NCBI GenBank assembly: GCA_037126765.1
Contig: JBBCBC010000035.1
Location: 1,612,001 to 1,676,000 of the forward strand
DNA length: 64,000 bases
Direction: 5' to 3'
Source of the DNA: Stenogyne calaminthoides
Taxonomy: Eukaryota > Streptophyta > Magnoliopsida > Lamiales > Lamiaceae
A program made the translations under genes and the position numbers. Under the pieces are notes generated by a model, which was given only the letters and a program-made list of their open reading frames with translations, searched no databases and had not been told where the DNA came from. Positions 12,596 through 24,110 of the stretch are shown here, one piece after another (positions within the stretch are counted from its first letter, which is position 1; every line of letters starts with the position of its first letter).

Positions 12596-12696
12596 ACACA
12601 AGTCTGCTTTTAAGTATACTACATCATGTCTCGTGTTCTATTTGACATCTAATGTCACCTACACAAACCTAATAATATTTCTCCCACTCATACTCA

Positions 12697-13352
12697 AAGC
12701 AGATTGGCAACGCTCTTGACACCCATTCCTTCCACATGTTTCTCGAATGTAATCTGAGATAGACCCTTTGTGAATGGATCTGCTAGGTTGTCTTTGGACG
12801 CAATGTTTGCTACCTCTATGTCTCCTCTCTTAACGATTTTTCGTATAAGATGGTATTTTTATGTATGTGTTTGCTGGCCTTGTGGGCTCTCGGTTCCCTA
12901 GAATTTGCAACTGCTCTGGCATTATCAAAGTAAACCGTGATCGTGCTGGGAAAATCTGGAACAACGTCCAAGTCCACTAGGAAGTTTTTGAGCCAAACCG
13001 CTTCTTTCATGGTAGAATTAGCAATGCATTTCTGCTTAACGCTTCTCCATGCCATGGCTCCTCCCCCCATGCAAAACACACTAACCGAGGTTAACTTTCT
13101 GGAGTCTAAATCTGATTGAAAATCTAAGTCCGTGTAACCGATGGGGAATAGACTGTCTGACTGATAAACTAACATTCTATCTTGTGTCCTCTTCAGATAC
13201 TTCAGAATGTTTTTAACTGCAGTCCAATGCTCTTTCCCGGGGTTACTTTGATATCTAGACACTATGCCTACGGTAAAGCAGATATCCGGTCTCGTGCATA
13301 GTATTGCATACATGAGGCTTCCTACAGCCGAAGCATAAGGAATGCTCTTCAT
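12697..13352 (-). pseudogene. pol: Cop-1 RNase H
   Basis: Minus strand. It begins with the RT-RNase H connection (YASAVGSLMYAILCTRPDI, then YQSNPGKEHW). The RNase H domain follows, with GYTDLDFQSD and ASKHIHKNT, and ends near 12697 in the block IASKDNLADPFTK. The usual EAEY segment after the NST motif is missing, a small in-frame deletion that removes a normal catalytic-region acid. A frame break near 12816 and stops make it non-functional. Confidence 0.85.
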
Positions 13353-14039
13353 GTCATCTATTTCCTTTTATGTCTTGGGACACATTTCCTTGGATAGATG
13401 GATTCCGTGTCTGGAAAGCACAAAGCGTTTCTTGGAATCTTGCATGCTGAATCGCTTCAAAACGGTGTCTATATATGAGGATTGCGAAAACCAGATCATT
13501 CTTTTCTTGCGATCTCGAGTGATCTTGATCCCTAAAATATGATCGGCTTCCCTTAAATCCTTCATGTCAAACTGTTTTGACAGCCATGCCCTTACATCTG
13601 ACAACATCTTTACATCGTTCCCGATGAGCAGAATGTCGTCTACGTATAGTACCAAGAATGCCAAGGCAGTTCCGTCACGCTTCTTATAAACACATCTTTC
13701 AAAATTGTTTTGATCAAAACCGTAGGATTTTATAACTTGATCAAAACACTGATTCCAAGCACGAGATTCTTGCTTTAGCCCATAAATGGACTTCTTTAGC
13801 TTGCAAACTAGATGCTCTTGGCCTTTTTCAATGAAGCCTTCGGGTTGTTGCATATAGATTTCTTCGTCAAGACTTCCATTGAGGAAAGCGGTCTTGACAT
13901 CCATTTGCCAGATCTCAAAGTCTAGGTGCGCAGCAATCGACAAGAGAATGCGGATGGACTTGAGCACGGCTACGGGCAAAAAGTTTTCCTCATAGTCAAT
14001 CCCCTCTTTCTGAGTGTACCCTTTCGCCACGAGTCTCAC
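13353..14039 (-). pseudogene. pol: Cop-1 reverse transcriptase core
   Basis: Minus strand, about 223 codons open. It has the copia RT blocks in order: [41 protein letters not shown], and the catalytic [11 protein letters not shown]. The polymerase aspartates are intact in this stretch. A frame break at about 13360 separates it from RNase H. A stop near 14040 separates it from the upstream linker. Confidence 0.9.
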
Positions 14040-14515
14040 TTTAAAGGTTTCAACCTTTCTGTCCAGTCCTCTTTTTCTCTTGTATACTCACTTGCATCCA
14101 ATGGGTTTTAACCCATTAAGTGGTTCGACTAGCTCCCACACTTTATTTTGATCCATTGAACCCATCTCGGCTTCCATTTCGGTTTGCCAAGATTTTGCAT
14201 CCTTGTCTTGGATCGCCTCGTTCGTAGGACCATGGATCTGCTTCTTCTTCTGAGATCAAGTCTGAAGACTCTCCTATCCCCAAGAATCACTCGGGTTGCT
14301 TAAAAACCCTCCCACTACAACGAGGTTCTGGTTGTGTAGGTGTGACGCTTGGTACGTCGTCTTGTATAGTTGGCAACGAAGTCGGCCCCTTAAGTTCTTC
14401 TAAGGTAATCTCGCTTCTAGGCTTTTTATCGTTCATATAGTCTTCTTCCAAAAATCTAAAGTGCGTACTAATTACGACCTTTTGATCTTCGGGACCATAA
14501 AACATGCATCCCTTT
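14040..14515 (-). pseudogene. pol: Cop-1 integrase-RT linker
   Basis: Minus strand. It starts at a CMFYGPEDQKV block (integrase C-terminal region), continues with FRFLEEDYM and a TP/SE-rich linker (14287-14505 open), then reaches [10 protein letters not shown] at the RT start. At 14516 the Sire-1 solo LTR has replaced the few preceding codons. The other side of the insertion resumes at 16526. Confidence 0.8.
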
Positions 14516-16525
14516 GATGAATTAAATAAAGAAGATTTTGATTAGATCCCAAAACCCCTAAGTATGACATGTTCAGGATAATCTTGATAGTTGAGTCAGG
14601 ATTCAGTTTAGAGTGTTCAGGATGTTATCTGCACCATGTATAGTAAGCAGATATAGATCAGGTAAGTTTCAAGATTCAAGACTCAAGAAGTTTTCAAGAA
14701 TCAAGTCTCAAGATGAAATCAAGTCTCAAGATGAAACTATGAAACCGAGAAATCAAGACTCAAGATGAAATCGAGAAACGAAGACTCAAAGATGAAACTA
14801 AAAGTTTTCAAGACTCAAGATGAAATCGAGAAATCAAGACTCAATATGAAATCGAGAAATCAAGACTCAGATGTCATCAAGACTCGTAAGACAAGACTCA
14901 AGACATCAAGACATTAAGACTCTTAAGACTCAGATGATACTGAAGACGCAGAAGATACTGAAGACACAAGAGTTATCAAGACTCGAAGAATCCATCAATG
15001 CTCAATACAACCTGAATGTTCCGAGGCACTGAATAATATCTATCTGAAGGCTACAAAACTGAGAAAAATGTGAATTCTTAGAAAAATAGATATTGCCCAA
15101 GACATTCACATGCAGACAAAAGGAACTAAAACTAAGTGTTGTTATGGTTATATCACTCAGAGATATTGACCAAAAAGAGCCGTTATGTTTGTCTACATTT
15201 ACTGAAGACAAGAACCAATCAGAGGAAGACAAAGATCATGCTTTTTATCGACGCGCAAATGAATGACAGTCATCAAGCATGTCAAGAGTAATCTTATGTT
15301 CGATCGCAAAAAGTGGTGAGTGGCTACATGAAAGCATATTTCCTAAAACATGCAAGGGAGTATTCAAACCCTAAAAATAGTCGTTCATCAAACACCATAA
15401 GAGGAAACTCATGAAGCTATCTCCTCCAACGGATAGTTTTTCAAGAGTGACCTTGGTGATTGCCTATAAATACTAGTGCTCTACATTGAAGGTTACGGGA
15501 AATTTGTAAACAACTCAAGAGCTCAATCTTATTATTGCAAATTGAAGCACTCAAAAACCCAAGAATTTCCCAAGTGCTTTAAATTGAAGAGAGCTCATTC
15601 ACTAAGCCTAGATTGATAAGATATATCCAAAGCTTAGTAGATATATCCTAGCCTTTGCATTTTACTTATTGTAAAGGATATCTCGTCCTAGTTGGAAACC
15701 AACAGAAATCCCAAACCCTTTGTAAGGTAGTTTGAGTGTGATTGTTGGTGAGTTGGAGTTGTAAAGAGTTAGTTAGCTGCAGAGTAGTCAGCCAGAAAAC
15801 TCTAGGGAAGAAGTGAGTAAACTATCTTGGATAGTCAGAAAGCTTGTGTGTGTTTGAGTAAGTAAACTACAGTGAGGTAGTCAGAAAACTCAAAGTAGAA
15901 AGGTGAGTAAGCTGCAGTGAGTCAGCCAGAAAACCTTAGGAAGTGGTTAAGGAATTTCTCTGAAGGTCAGAGAGAGTGGATGTAGGAGCTTGAGTCTCTG
16001 AACCACTATAATTGTTGTGTTGTTTTGCTTTCTGTACTGCATTGTTATCTGTTGCATGTTTTTAACTGAAAGCATAATTTACTGATATTCAGTTGGAATC
16101 AATCCACTGAACTTGCATCAACTGATCACAGCCTTAATCACTGTTTCATTAAAAAGGAAGATCTTCAGCAAAGCTAAAAACGAGTATAAACTTAGGGCCA
16201 ACCATTCCGCACACTTGAGTAGCTAGAAAAGATAGTTACCAAACTGAACTAACTCTACTGAGGGTTCAGTAAGATAGTTATCTGATCCAAGCAGCTCAGG
16301 ATCTCTGAAAAACTCAGGCTCAGTTAGGCTAATCTGAAGCTTCTGAAAGCAGCTCAGGATCATTGTCTCTGTAGACTTTGACTCAGGGCGATCTGTGCTT
16401 CTTAGGGCCAAATCATCTGGACAGCCTGACCCATCTGACCTCAATGAAGAAAAGTTTTAAAAATCACTGAACACGTGTATTCTCCCCCCATACACGTGTG
16501 AGACTCGTTAGCACCGGGACCAACA
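14516..16525 (+). repeat. Sire-1b solo LTR
   Basis: Plus orientation, 2.01 kb, ending GCACCGGGACCAACA as in the Sire-1d 3' LTR. The first nine bases (TGTTGGGAG) are gone and the sequence starts at GATGAATTAAATAAA, so no TSD can be matched (right flank TACCC). The TATA box is at 15465-15473. The low-complexity tract at about 14660-15000 is of the CAAGACTCAAGA type, unlike the TCAGT type of Sire-1a. No gag or pol of its own, so a solo LTR. Confidence 0.85.
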
Positions 16526-17140
16526 TACCCTATGAACAACCTTAATTCCGAACGTGCTTCCAATTTACCAGCTTCTTTGTCCAACACGTATGCCGGACAC
16601 CCCAGATCCTCATGTGTCCTAAGCTGGGCTTGCGCCCCGTCCACAATTCTCCAGGGGTTTTGGGAACCGATTTGGATGGTACTAGGTTTAGATTATAAGT
16701 TGTTGTTTGCAAGGCATAACCCCAGAACGATTTTGGTAAATCCGCATAACTCATCATTGTCCTTACATTTTCTAAAAGCGTTCTGTTTCTACGTTCTGCA
16801 ACCCCGTTTTGTTGAGGGGTACCAGGTGCAGTCAACTGGGATGCAATCCCTTCATCCGATATGTAGTTCAAAAATTCATCACTGAGGTATTCGCCTCCGC
16901 GATCAGATCGTAGAAACTTGATACTCTTTTCCTTATGATTCTCTGCTTGAGCCTTAAATTCTTTGAATTTATCAAAGGTCTCAGATTTATGCTTCATTAG
17001 GAAAATGTACCCATAGCGTGAGTAATCATCGATAAATGTAACGAAATACTCATAGCCACCTCTAGCTTTGATTTGCATTGGACCACACACATCGGTGTGA
17101 ACGATCTCCAACACTTCTTTAGCTCTAAGTCCCTTGGCTC
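16526..17140 (-). pseudogene. pol: Cop-1 integrase core
   Basis: Minus strand, open 16542-17114 (190 codons). The DDE core is visible: HTDVCGPM (first D), FIDDYSRYGY, FLRSDRGGEYLSDEF (second D), GTPQQNGVAERRNRTL (E region), then SFWGYALQTTTYN. It ends in LFIGY at 16526, where the Sire-1 solo LTR is inserted. At 17140 it is separated from the zinc-binding part by the Sire-3 solo LTR. There is a frameshift near 16560. Confidence 0.9.
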
Positions 17141-17345
17141 TGTTGGTCCCCGAAAATACCGAGTTAAAACCCGAAAAATCCCAATGGGAGGTGACTTTAA
17201 AATTTTTGCGAATGTGTTATGCAGATTTGCTAAAGTATGTATGACAATTAATATGAAAGCAAATAAGAACACACATATTTTCATAGTGGTTCGGAGTCCA
17301 ACTCCTACATCCACTCTTCCCTTCATGGGGCACTTCCTTAACCAA

Positions 17346-17517
17346 CAGATATTTATGGAGCTCTCACTCAACGGGACTTATGTCCCTCACGGGATCGCCT
17401 ATAGATGTTTAATGAGTTCTCACTCTCTCGGGACTTATCTCCCTCACGGGATTGCCTATAGATGTTTAATGAGTTCTCACTCTCTCGGGACTTATCTCCC
17501 TCACGGGATTGCCTATT
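17346..17517. repeat. 57-bp tandem repeat in the Sire-3 LTR
   Basis: About three copies of a 57-bp unit containing CGGGACTTATCTCCCTCA and GCCTATAGATGTTTAATGAG. The last two are nearly identical and the first is diverged. A shorter, diverged version of the same unit is in the other Sire-3 LTR near 48200-48300, so the array varies in copy number between LTRs. Confidence 0.85.
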
Positions 17518-18250
17518 AACTACCTTACTTAACCACTAATTCTCTCTCAAGAAAGGGTTTGGGTTTGGTGTTATTTCCAACTAGGTGAGATTTTCGCTTA
17601 CATTGTTTTAGCCTTTAAGCTAAGGTTGGGAAAATCTCTCTAAGCTTATGATATGACATTTATGCTTAGATACAATGAAGAACACTCTTGGGTAAATTTA
17701 GATATTTAATGCTCTATGTTCTTCAATGGAGATGCTTGAATATTTGGCTTTAATCTTCACTTTACAGCATCCTCCATTATTTTCTTTTGAAGATAGTGCA
17801 ATGTATTTATAGTGTGGATTTGAATATTACCGTTGGAGAGTAAATTCAAATCCATACTAATAGTCTTCCAGCTTTTCTTTGTCCTTTTGCACTGTTGTTT
17901 GCAGCTTTATGTCATATCCATATATGTGTTGTCATTTTCTCATTGGCCAGCTTTTTGTGTGTCTAACGGATCAGTTCAGCTTGCCTGATGACTGTTCAGC
18001 TCTTCTGATTCTGGTCGACTGATCTAGTCGCCTGATTTATGTTCAACCTCATCTGATCTCGATCACGTCTAATCTCGATCAGTCTCATGTGCTCCTCTTC
18101 CGATCGACATGCGCTCTTCCGGTCATCCGATCCGTCCTTTGATCCCGCGCTTTAATTCTGGCCGCTTATTTACGTCTTTGTTTACGGTCGTTCGATTTCA
18201 GTCGCTTTGTTTCGGTCGTCGATTTCGTGGGTTGTCGATTTGTTCGCCTA

Positions 18251-18420
18251 TTTCAGGTCGTCTGATTTCAGGTCGTCTGATTTTAGGTCATCTGATTTCA
18301 GGTCGTCTGATCTCAGGTCGTCTAATTTAAGGTCGTCTGATTTAAGGTCGTCATATTTCAGGTCGTCTGATTTCAGGTCGTCTGATTTCAGGTCGCCTGA
18401 TTTCTGGTCACCTCGCCTGA
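18251..18420. repeat. 15-bp tandem repeat TTTCAGGTCGTCTGA
   Basis: About eleven copies of a 15-bp unit with C/T and A/G variants and one 3-base slip. Because 15 is divisible by 3 the array leaves an open frame of repeated RSSDF, but that frame lies inside an LTR and is not a gene. Confidence 0.9.
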
Positions 18421-18633
18421 TCAGACTACATCAGCACTTCTTCTTCACAAATCAGCATGCTTCTTCTTGTCCAGCTCTTCAGCTTTTGTGGAACTTATCT
18501 TACTCATCTGATCTCGATCAGCCTCGTCTGCAGCCTCATCTGATCTTGATCATCTTCGTCTGATTTCATAAGTTCCCCCTTAACTTGTTACCTGTGTTTT
18601 GACATAATAATCAAAACTAAAATTATCCCAACA

Positions 18634-19130
18634 GGCTCCAAATGCCCTCTTGGTCATCTTACCCTCCAAGCACGATTCGCAAGTTGAAAATGGTTCAATC
18701 AGGAGGGACTCCAATGAACCATCTTGGACCAACCTTTGGATCCTTTTCGGGTTAATATGACCTAATCTTAGGTGCCAAAGTAGTGTCTCGTTCACGTCAG
18801 TCGAACATTTTCTTTTATTACTAGAAATAGTAGATGTGTTATAGGATGCATTATGTGAGTGATGTGCACAGTTAATAATATAGAGATTGTTCCGTAAAGT
18901 TCCATGACAGATAACCACATCGTTACAAAAAACAGTAACATGTTTATTAAAACGAACAGAATATCCATCAGCAAATAGTTTGGAAACAGAAATTAGGTTT
19001 TTGCGAAAAATAGGAACATAAAGAACATCTCTTAAAATTAAACTCTTGTCTTCAAAAGACAAGTGCACGTCTCCCACTGCTTTAGCTGCTACTCTCGTAG
19101 CATTGCCTAACTTGAACCCCTATAATGTGA
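18634..19130 (-). pseudogene. pol: Cop-1 pre-integrase and zinc-binding region
   Basis: Minus strand. It has the post-protease segment VGDVHLSF...LRDVLYVPIFRKNLISVSKL, then the HHCC-type region with LLWHLRLGHINPKRIQ and CESCLEGKMTKRAFG. At 18634 the Sire-3 solo LTR interrupts it, and the same protein resumes at 17140 with RAKGLRAKEVLEIVHTD. Open from 18580 to 19077 only because the frame runs on into the LTR. Confidence 0.88.
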
Positions 19131-20061
19131 AACAAACATGATCAGTGGACCCCGTATCCATTACCCACGAATGGATAACATACACCGCTAAACAAGTTTC
19201 AACAACTAGTGCGTGAGAATTACCTTTCTTTCCATTCCTTTTGGATTTGGAACAGGCTGACCTCCAATGTCCCTTTTCACCGCAGTTAAAAGACTTCCCC
19301 TTAGCCGATTTCTTTACTCCACCCTCCCTTTTCACCTTTCCTTTGCCCTTGGCAACACTTGAGATAACTTGGCTTTCACTTTTGGCCTTCTTCTTCTTCT
19401 TGCCTCCTCTTGGTCTAGAAGAGGAAGATGGACCAACTGCCGCTAAGGTTTAGCTTCTCTTTCCCAATATTCCTTCAGCCGATACTAGAGCTTGTAGCAG
19501 ATCAGGCAAGGAGAACTTCTGATTGTTCATTTGGTAGTTGAGCCTGAACTGCTCGAAGCTTTTGGGCAGGGAATGGAGTATGAAATCGATCTGGGTCTCA
19601 ATATCATATTCAGCACCAAGTACCTCAAGCTTGTTAAGGTGAGCCATCATCTGGAGAACGTGTTACCTTACAGGTGTTTCCTCCACCATTTTCGTTTAGA
19701 GCATATCTCTAATGGTGATATGGCGAGCCACACGGTTCTGATGTTGGAACATCGCTTTAAGATTGACCATGATGTCCGCAGCAGTTTCAACGTTTTGGTG
19801 CTGGTGTTGCAACACATCTGACATAGAAGCCAAGATGGTACACTTTGCCATTTTATTGGAACACTCCCAGTCAGCATACTCTTTCTTTTCTGTTTTACTA
19901 GACTCATCAATCGGCTTTTCTAGTTTGGGTGTAGTAAGGACCCAGTTGTGATGTTGTGCGGTGAGGACAATAGTAAGTTTTCAATACCAATCAATAAAGT
20001 TTTCTCCAGTAAGCAAATTGTCTTTTAGTATATTGAACAGTGGATTAAAAGGTTGAGACAT
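19120..20061 (-). pseudogene. gag: Cop-1 gag with CCHC knuckle and protease start
   Basis: Minus strand from an ATG at 20061 (MSQPFNPLFNIL). The gag domain includes HLNKLEVLGAEYDIE, ILHSLPKSFEQF and NQKFSLPDLLQAL. It is followed by a lysine-rich region and a single CCHC knuckle (FNCGEKGHWRSAC). The protease signature WVMDTGSTDHVC follows at about 19150, so gag and pol are close or fused. Stops occur near 19450 and 19120, and two frame breaks lie around 19665-19990. The family is a normal copia element with a short gag, unlike the Sire elements. Confidence 0.85.
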
Positions 20062-21584
20062 GATGATACTGAAAATAAACATGCATCTTATGTCAATGTC
20101 CGGATCAACACAAAGAAAATCACATAATTCGATCACATGATTCATATTGAAATCTCAAAAAAATATGAACATGCATCGCCTAACATTCAAAGCAGGTTTT
20201 AAATGAGCCTCTTGGGAGGGTCATCATTTAAAACACATTCAAGCAGGTTACAAACAAGAACAGTTACAAACCTTTAATTAAAAAATTAATAGTTCGCTTC
20301 CACTTGACCAATACAAAACTGACAGGGACTTTCGAAGTATATGCATATCAATTTTGTACCTAAGTAATAACCATGATTAAATTCAGAATTACTACTTCGT
20401 TTTGATCGAGCCTCTTGGGAGGGTCATCGTCGCCACTAATAATGATTTAACCATGATTTAATTCAGAATTACTACTTCGTTTTGATCGAGCCTCTTGGGA
20501 GGGTCATCGTCGCCACTAATAATAATTCACAATCATCCTTTTGAGAATTTATTCATGTGAAAGCTTCTTCTGGCCGTCCCTTAGGGGAATTTCTCCAAAA
20601 GATTTCACAAATAAATAAATCATGGAGGTCAAAATTAATTCAATTCAAAACCAAATTAATTGTTTAAAACATACTTAGTAATTTTTGAATTTGAGATTTT
20701 TCGTTGGGCAATTCTCATGCAAACACATTTAAACAAATTAAATAAAGCATAAGAAAATACAACAATAAATCAAGCAAGATAGAAAATAAACATATTGAGC
20801 ACAAATTATCCAACTGTCATGGTTTGATTTTCCTTGGCTTGATTTTGAAGAAACGCCGTCTTGAATTTCTCCCACTCGTTCGTCTCGAAAAAAAATTGTC
20901 TCGAATCGCCACGCCAAGTAGCTCGCAGTCGGGATGCACGCCCGCATCCGGCCGACCCCTTGGCCGAGTGACCACACCCATGTGCCTAGGTGCAGTGCGC
21001 GTCGCCACTCAGATCTCTCGGCAGCCTCGGCAGGCGATGGGCGGGTCGTGCCCATGCTCGCAAGGCGTCCGCCCAATCGGCTCGGCCTCGCGTCGCCGGG
21101 CACGTGCCGGTACAGCGTGTGGTGCCCATCTGCAGCGCCCGTGCACTCCGCCCATCCGCCTCAAGACGTGTCAGCCCGACCCGGCATGAGGCGATCTTCT
21201 TGTCAAGCGCTCTCTTGGCACGTTCACAAGCGATGCATGTCGCCCGTGTACGGTTCCGAATCCATTTCAACTCCTCATTTCCGTCTTCATCTTTGATCAC
21301 GTTACAATTTATTTAACGAGAAAATAAATACACCTTAAATCTAGACTAGTCTATTACATTGAACAAATCAAATAGCCTAATCTACTCATGGATTTTCTCA
21401 TGAGAAAAACAAATTCGAACGAGTCGAATTAAAACCAAAACATACGCATGAAAATTAAACACATTAAATACCATGAAAATTGGATACCTGCAAACAGATT
21501 TAACAATTCTACTATCTAATTTTCAATAAAATTTAATGGCCAACATAATTTAAATAACAATTTAAATACAGAGCTCGAAACCGA
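20062..21584 (-). other. Cop-1 leader, with GC-rich island
   Basis: About 1.5 kb between primer-binding site and gag. An 80-bp direct duplication lies at 20371-20524. A strongly GC-rich island lies at about 20860-21260 and stands out from the AT-rich surroundings. The island is open in several frames on both strands, the usual result of few AT-rich stops, and no family is recognised. It could be a captured host fragment or a structured leader. Confidence 0.6.
20371..20524. repeat. 80-bp tandem duplication
   Basis: Two adjacent copies, starting at CCATGATTAAATTCAG (20371) and CCATGATTTAATTCAG (20451), nearly identical through GAGGGTCATCGTCGCC. A related GAGCCTCTTGGGAGGGTCAT segment also occurs once at about 20204. 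Confidence 0.9.
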
Positions 21585-21599
21585 GGCTCTGATACCAGT
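21585..21599 (-). other. Primer-binding site of Cop-1
   Basis: The minus strand reads TGGTATCAGAGCC two bases inside the 5' LTR. This is an exact match to the initiator-Met tRNA complement TGGTATCAGAGC. Confidence 0.85.
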
Positions 21600-23328
21600 T
21601 GTTGGGAAATAAGGGGTGCCCGGATCTATTCGAGATGAATTTAAATACATATTTAAATTAATCAATTAATTACTAACGTGAATTAATCCTAAATCAATTC
21701 AACATAATAATTAAACAAGCAAATAAATAACATGTGTACACGTAATCCACGTAAATCCTAAGCAAGCGAAATCTAGGAGTTACGAGATTATATACCTCTT
21801 GTAGAGACAACCGTTGAGTCGATGGATCAACCCAAAGTGCCTTCCCAAATATGTCCCACGTCCACGAACGTAATCCGGTGGAAGGATTCTCAACGAACGA
21901 TTTTAATTAAAGGAGAAAATAAAAATTATTTGCCACCACCTTTGTGGATTTTTAATTTTTCCAACACATGGAATTGCATTGGGGATGAAAAAATTCATCC
22001 CCTATTTATAGGACAAGAGGGGAGGCGGGGGGGGGAAATTTTAGATCAAGTTGGGCATTGGGAAATTTCCTTGCTTCTTCCTCAAGATACAGTCTAGAAT
22101 ATATCTAATATATTATATTTCTCAAAATATCTCCCAACAAAATCTTCTCCTCCTTTCTTGCTCCTTACTTTTCGAAAATTTCATGCAAGTAGGAAGAAAA
22201 TAAGATCTTTTTCCTTTCTTGAATGTATGGGATAAACTTGTATCTCAAGAATACTTATTCCATAAGATCTTTCCAAGAAAATCAAGAAAAAACTTTTTCT
22301 CTCTCCTACCCAATTTTTCAAAAATTATCATGGAAAAATAGGCAAAATATTTTCTTCTCATTTTCATTAATTGGACTTTAATTTAGGCTATTTGAGGGGC
22401 CTTTAGTAGAATTAAGATTGGACCTCCAATGTGCTATGAAACTTTAATATTTAGCCAAAATATTATTCAAGTCCATTAATATTAATTTATTCCACTATAA
22501 AATTAATATTGAACTATCCATCTTAACTCACATTACGACTTCACAATATTATGGCTCCCGGTCATTATTTCCCTTGTTTAAGATTATCTTAGTCCATTAA
22601 TTAATTAAGCCACTGAACAGACTTTATATTAATTAATATATTTGTCCTTGGAGTAAAGACAGCTCAACATTATTATCCATACCGGAAATAAATTTTCACT
22701 TGCAAGATTTGGTATGATAAAGATTCGAGCCCACCAAGGGGACAAATCAAGCTAGAACGTGCTTGCACACGATTCTCCGTATTAAATCTTAGCAATCGTC
22801 GTGTAACTAATAATATTGCCCAAGATACAAGGTATCGAATCGCATTGATTCTCTTCGCATCTTAAGTCAAAGCAATAGTTATTAATTTCACACGATCCTA
22901 TTTAAGGGACGGAGATTAAGAAATAACGAACCACTGATGTTTAATTCTTGTATATTCAGTACCGAAGAATTTATCCTCCTGTAGGTCCTTTTCAGCGCAT
23001 CATAATGCACTAGTGTAATCTCTTGGTCAAGACAAGTCAATCTGAGTCTTACACTTCAACCTTTCATGATGTATTGTTCATTTCCATCTGGTTTGTGAAT
23101 TTGTACTTAAATCACGAGGGACTGTTAATTTGATCTTCTGTGATCTGGTATCACCAAATTAACTTCAACGTGATACATACTTTCTTATCAAACAGGTTTG
23201 CAATAAATATATATAACATTCATTCATATTTATTGCAACGGTGATAAATAATTTATTTCAGTAAATAAATAAGAAATTCAGTTTTGTTATACAAAGTAAA
23301 AAGCATACTTTTCAGTATAACCCCAACA
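21600..23328 (-). repeat. Cop-1 5' LTR, full length
   Basis: 1.73 kb, TGTTGGGAAATAAGG to AACCCCAACA on the plus strand, minus orientation. The TATA box (plus-strand TATTTATA) is at 22003-22010. It is followed on the minus strand by the primer-binding site. It is inserted in Sire-1e RT, whose sequence resumes at 23329 with AGGGT. Confidence 0.9.
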
Positions 23329-24110
23329 AGGGTATCATACCATGCTCTGGGTGCTTGCTTCAGACCATACAAGGATTTTGTGAGCCTGTAAACTTGGTCA
23401 TTCTGACAAAAGCCAGGAGGTTGTTCCACATAAACCTCTTCCTTAAGCACACCATTCAGAAATGCACTTTTCACATGCATTTGATAAATAGTGAATTTCA
23501 TGTGAGCAGCATATGCAAGAAACAATCTGATGGCTTCTAGTCTTGCAATAGGTGCAAAGTTTTCATCATAGTCCAAGCCTTCTTCTTGGGAATAACCTTG
23601 TGCAACTATCATTGCCTTGTTTCTTACAATGACATTGTTCTCATCTCTTTTGTTCTTGAAAACCCATTTCTTTGGTCTATCTACTAACTCCCAATCTTCA
23701 TTTATAGTGAACTGATTCAACTCTTCTTGCATAGCAGTAATCCAAAAAGAATCTTGAAGAGCTTCTTCAATTTCAGTAGGTTCTTTCTCTGATAGGAAGC
23801 AACAGAACAAAACACTTTCTCCATGGAACCTTCTGGTCTTAACACCTTCGGATGGATCACCAATTATCTGATTTGAAGGTTGGCTATCTAGCCAAGATCT
23901 TCTTGATGTTCCCCCTACAGTAGTATCCTCTTTATCAGAAATCTTAGTTTCAGGTATATCATCAAATTCAGGAAACAACAAGAAAGGAGAAAGGGAATCA
24001 TCTTCCTCAGGGGAAATTCCATTTAGAATATTGTCAGAGATATTTGTTCCCCCTTGGTTTATGGATTCAGAAATTGCCTCAACTGTGACCACATCTTCAT
24101 CGGCATTACT
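23329..24110 (-). pseudogene. pol: Sire-1e reverse transcriptase, N-terminal part
   Basis: Minus strand, open 23253-24092. It starts in the acidic integrase-RT linker and continues with [56 protein letters not shown] and [16 protein letters not shown]. At 23329 it is cut by the Cop-1 LTR, before the YVDD motif. The last 25 residues of the open frame are LTR sequence, not RT. The rest of this RT is not in the window. Confidence 0.9.

Larger units (their letters stand above)
17141..18633 (-). repeat. Sire-3 solo LTR (i), TSD GGCTC
   Basis: 1.49 kb, minus orientation: TGTTGGTCCC at 17141 and ATCCCAACA ending 18633 on the plus strand. Flanked by perfect GGCTC repeats at 17136-17140 and 18634-18638. 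It matches the plus-oriented copy at 46925-48585, including the start TGTTGGGATA, a TATA box (minus strand, 17804-17811), the AACCACTATGA/GAGTGGATGTAGG block and GATCAGA-rich tracts. It contains two tandem arrays, annotated separately. Confidence 0.92.
11563..23328 (-). mobile_element. Cop-1 copia retrotransposon with two solo-LTR insertions
   Basis: Minus strand order: 5' LTR (21600-23328), primer-binding site, long leader, gag (20061-19130), protease, integrase, RT, RNase H, polypurine tract, truncated 3' LTR. This is the canonical Ty1/copia order, with integrase before RT. A Sire-3 solo LTR lies inside the pre-integrase/integrase region and a Sire-1 solo LTR inside the integrase C-terminal region. 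The 5' LTR abuts RT of Sire-1e, so Cop-1 was inserted into that older element. The matching left boundary is lost, so no TSD is seen. Every coding part is broken. Confidence 0.85.

Noticed and set aside
14516..16525. Sire-1b as part of a larger element with the neighbouring pol
   Set aside because: Neighbouring pol on both sides is Cop-1 integrase in the opposite orientation and is continuous across the LTR, so it is a solo LTR insertion.
17073..17519. 148-codon plus-strand open frame
   Set aside because: It crosses the Cop-1 integrase (antisense) into the Sire-3 LTR and is kept open by the 57-bp tandem repeat, whose length is a multiple of 3.
18207..18563. Open frame with repeated RSSDF
   Set aside because: Translation of a 15-bp tandem array inside an LTR; no start context or family.
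20738..21316. Several overlapping frames of 63-121 codons in the GC-rich island
   Set aside because: Open in many frames at once, as expected from high GC. No conserved motif distinguishes one.
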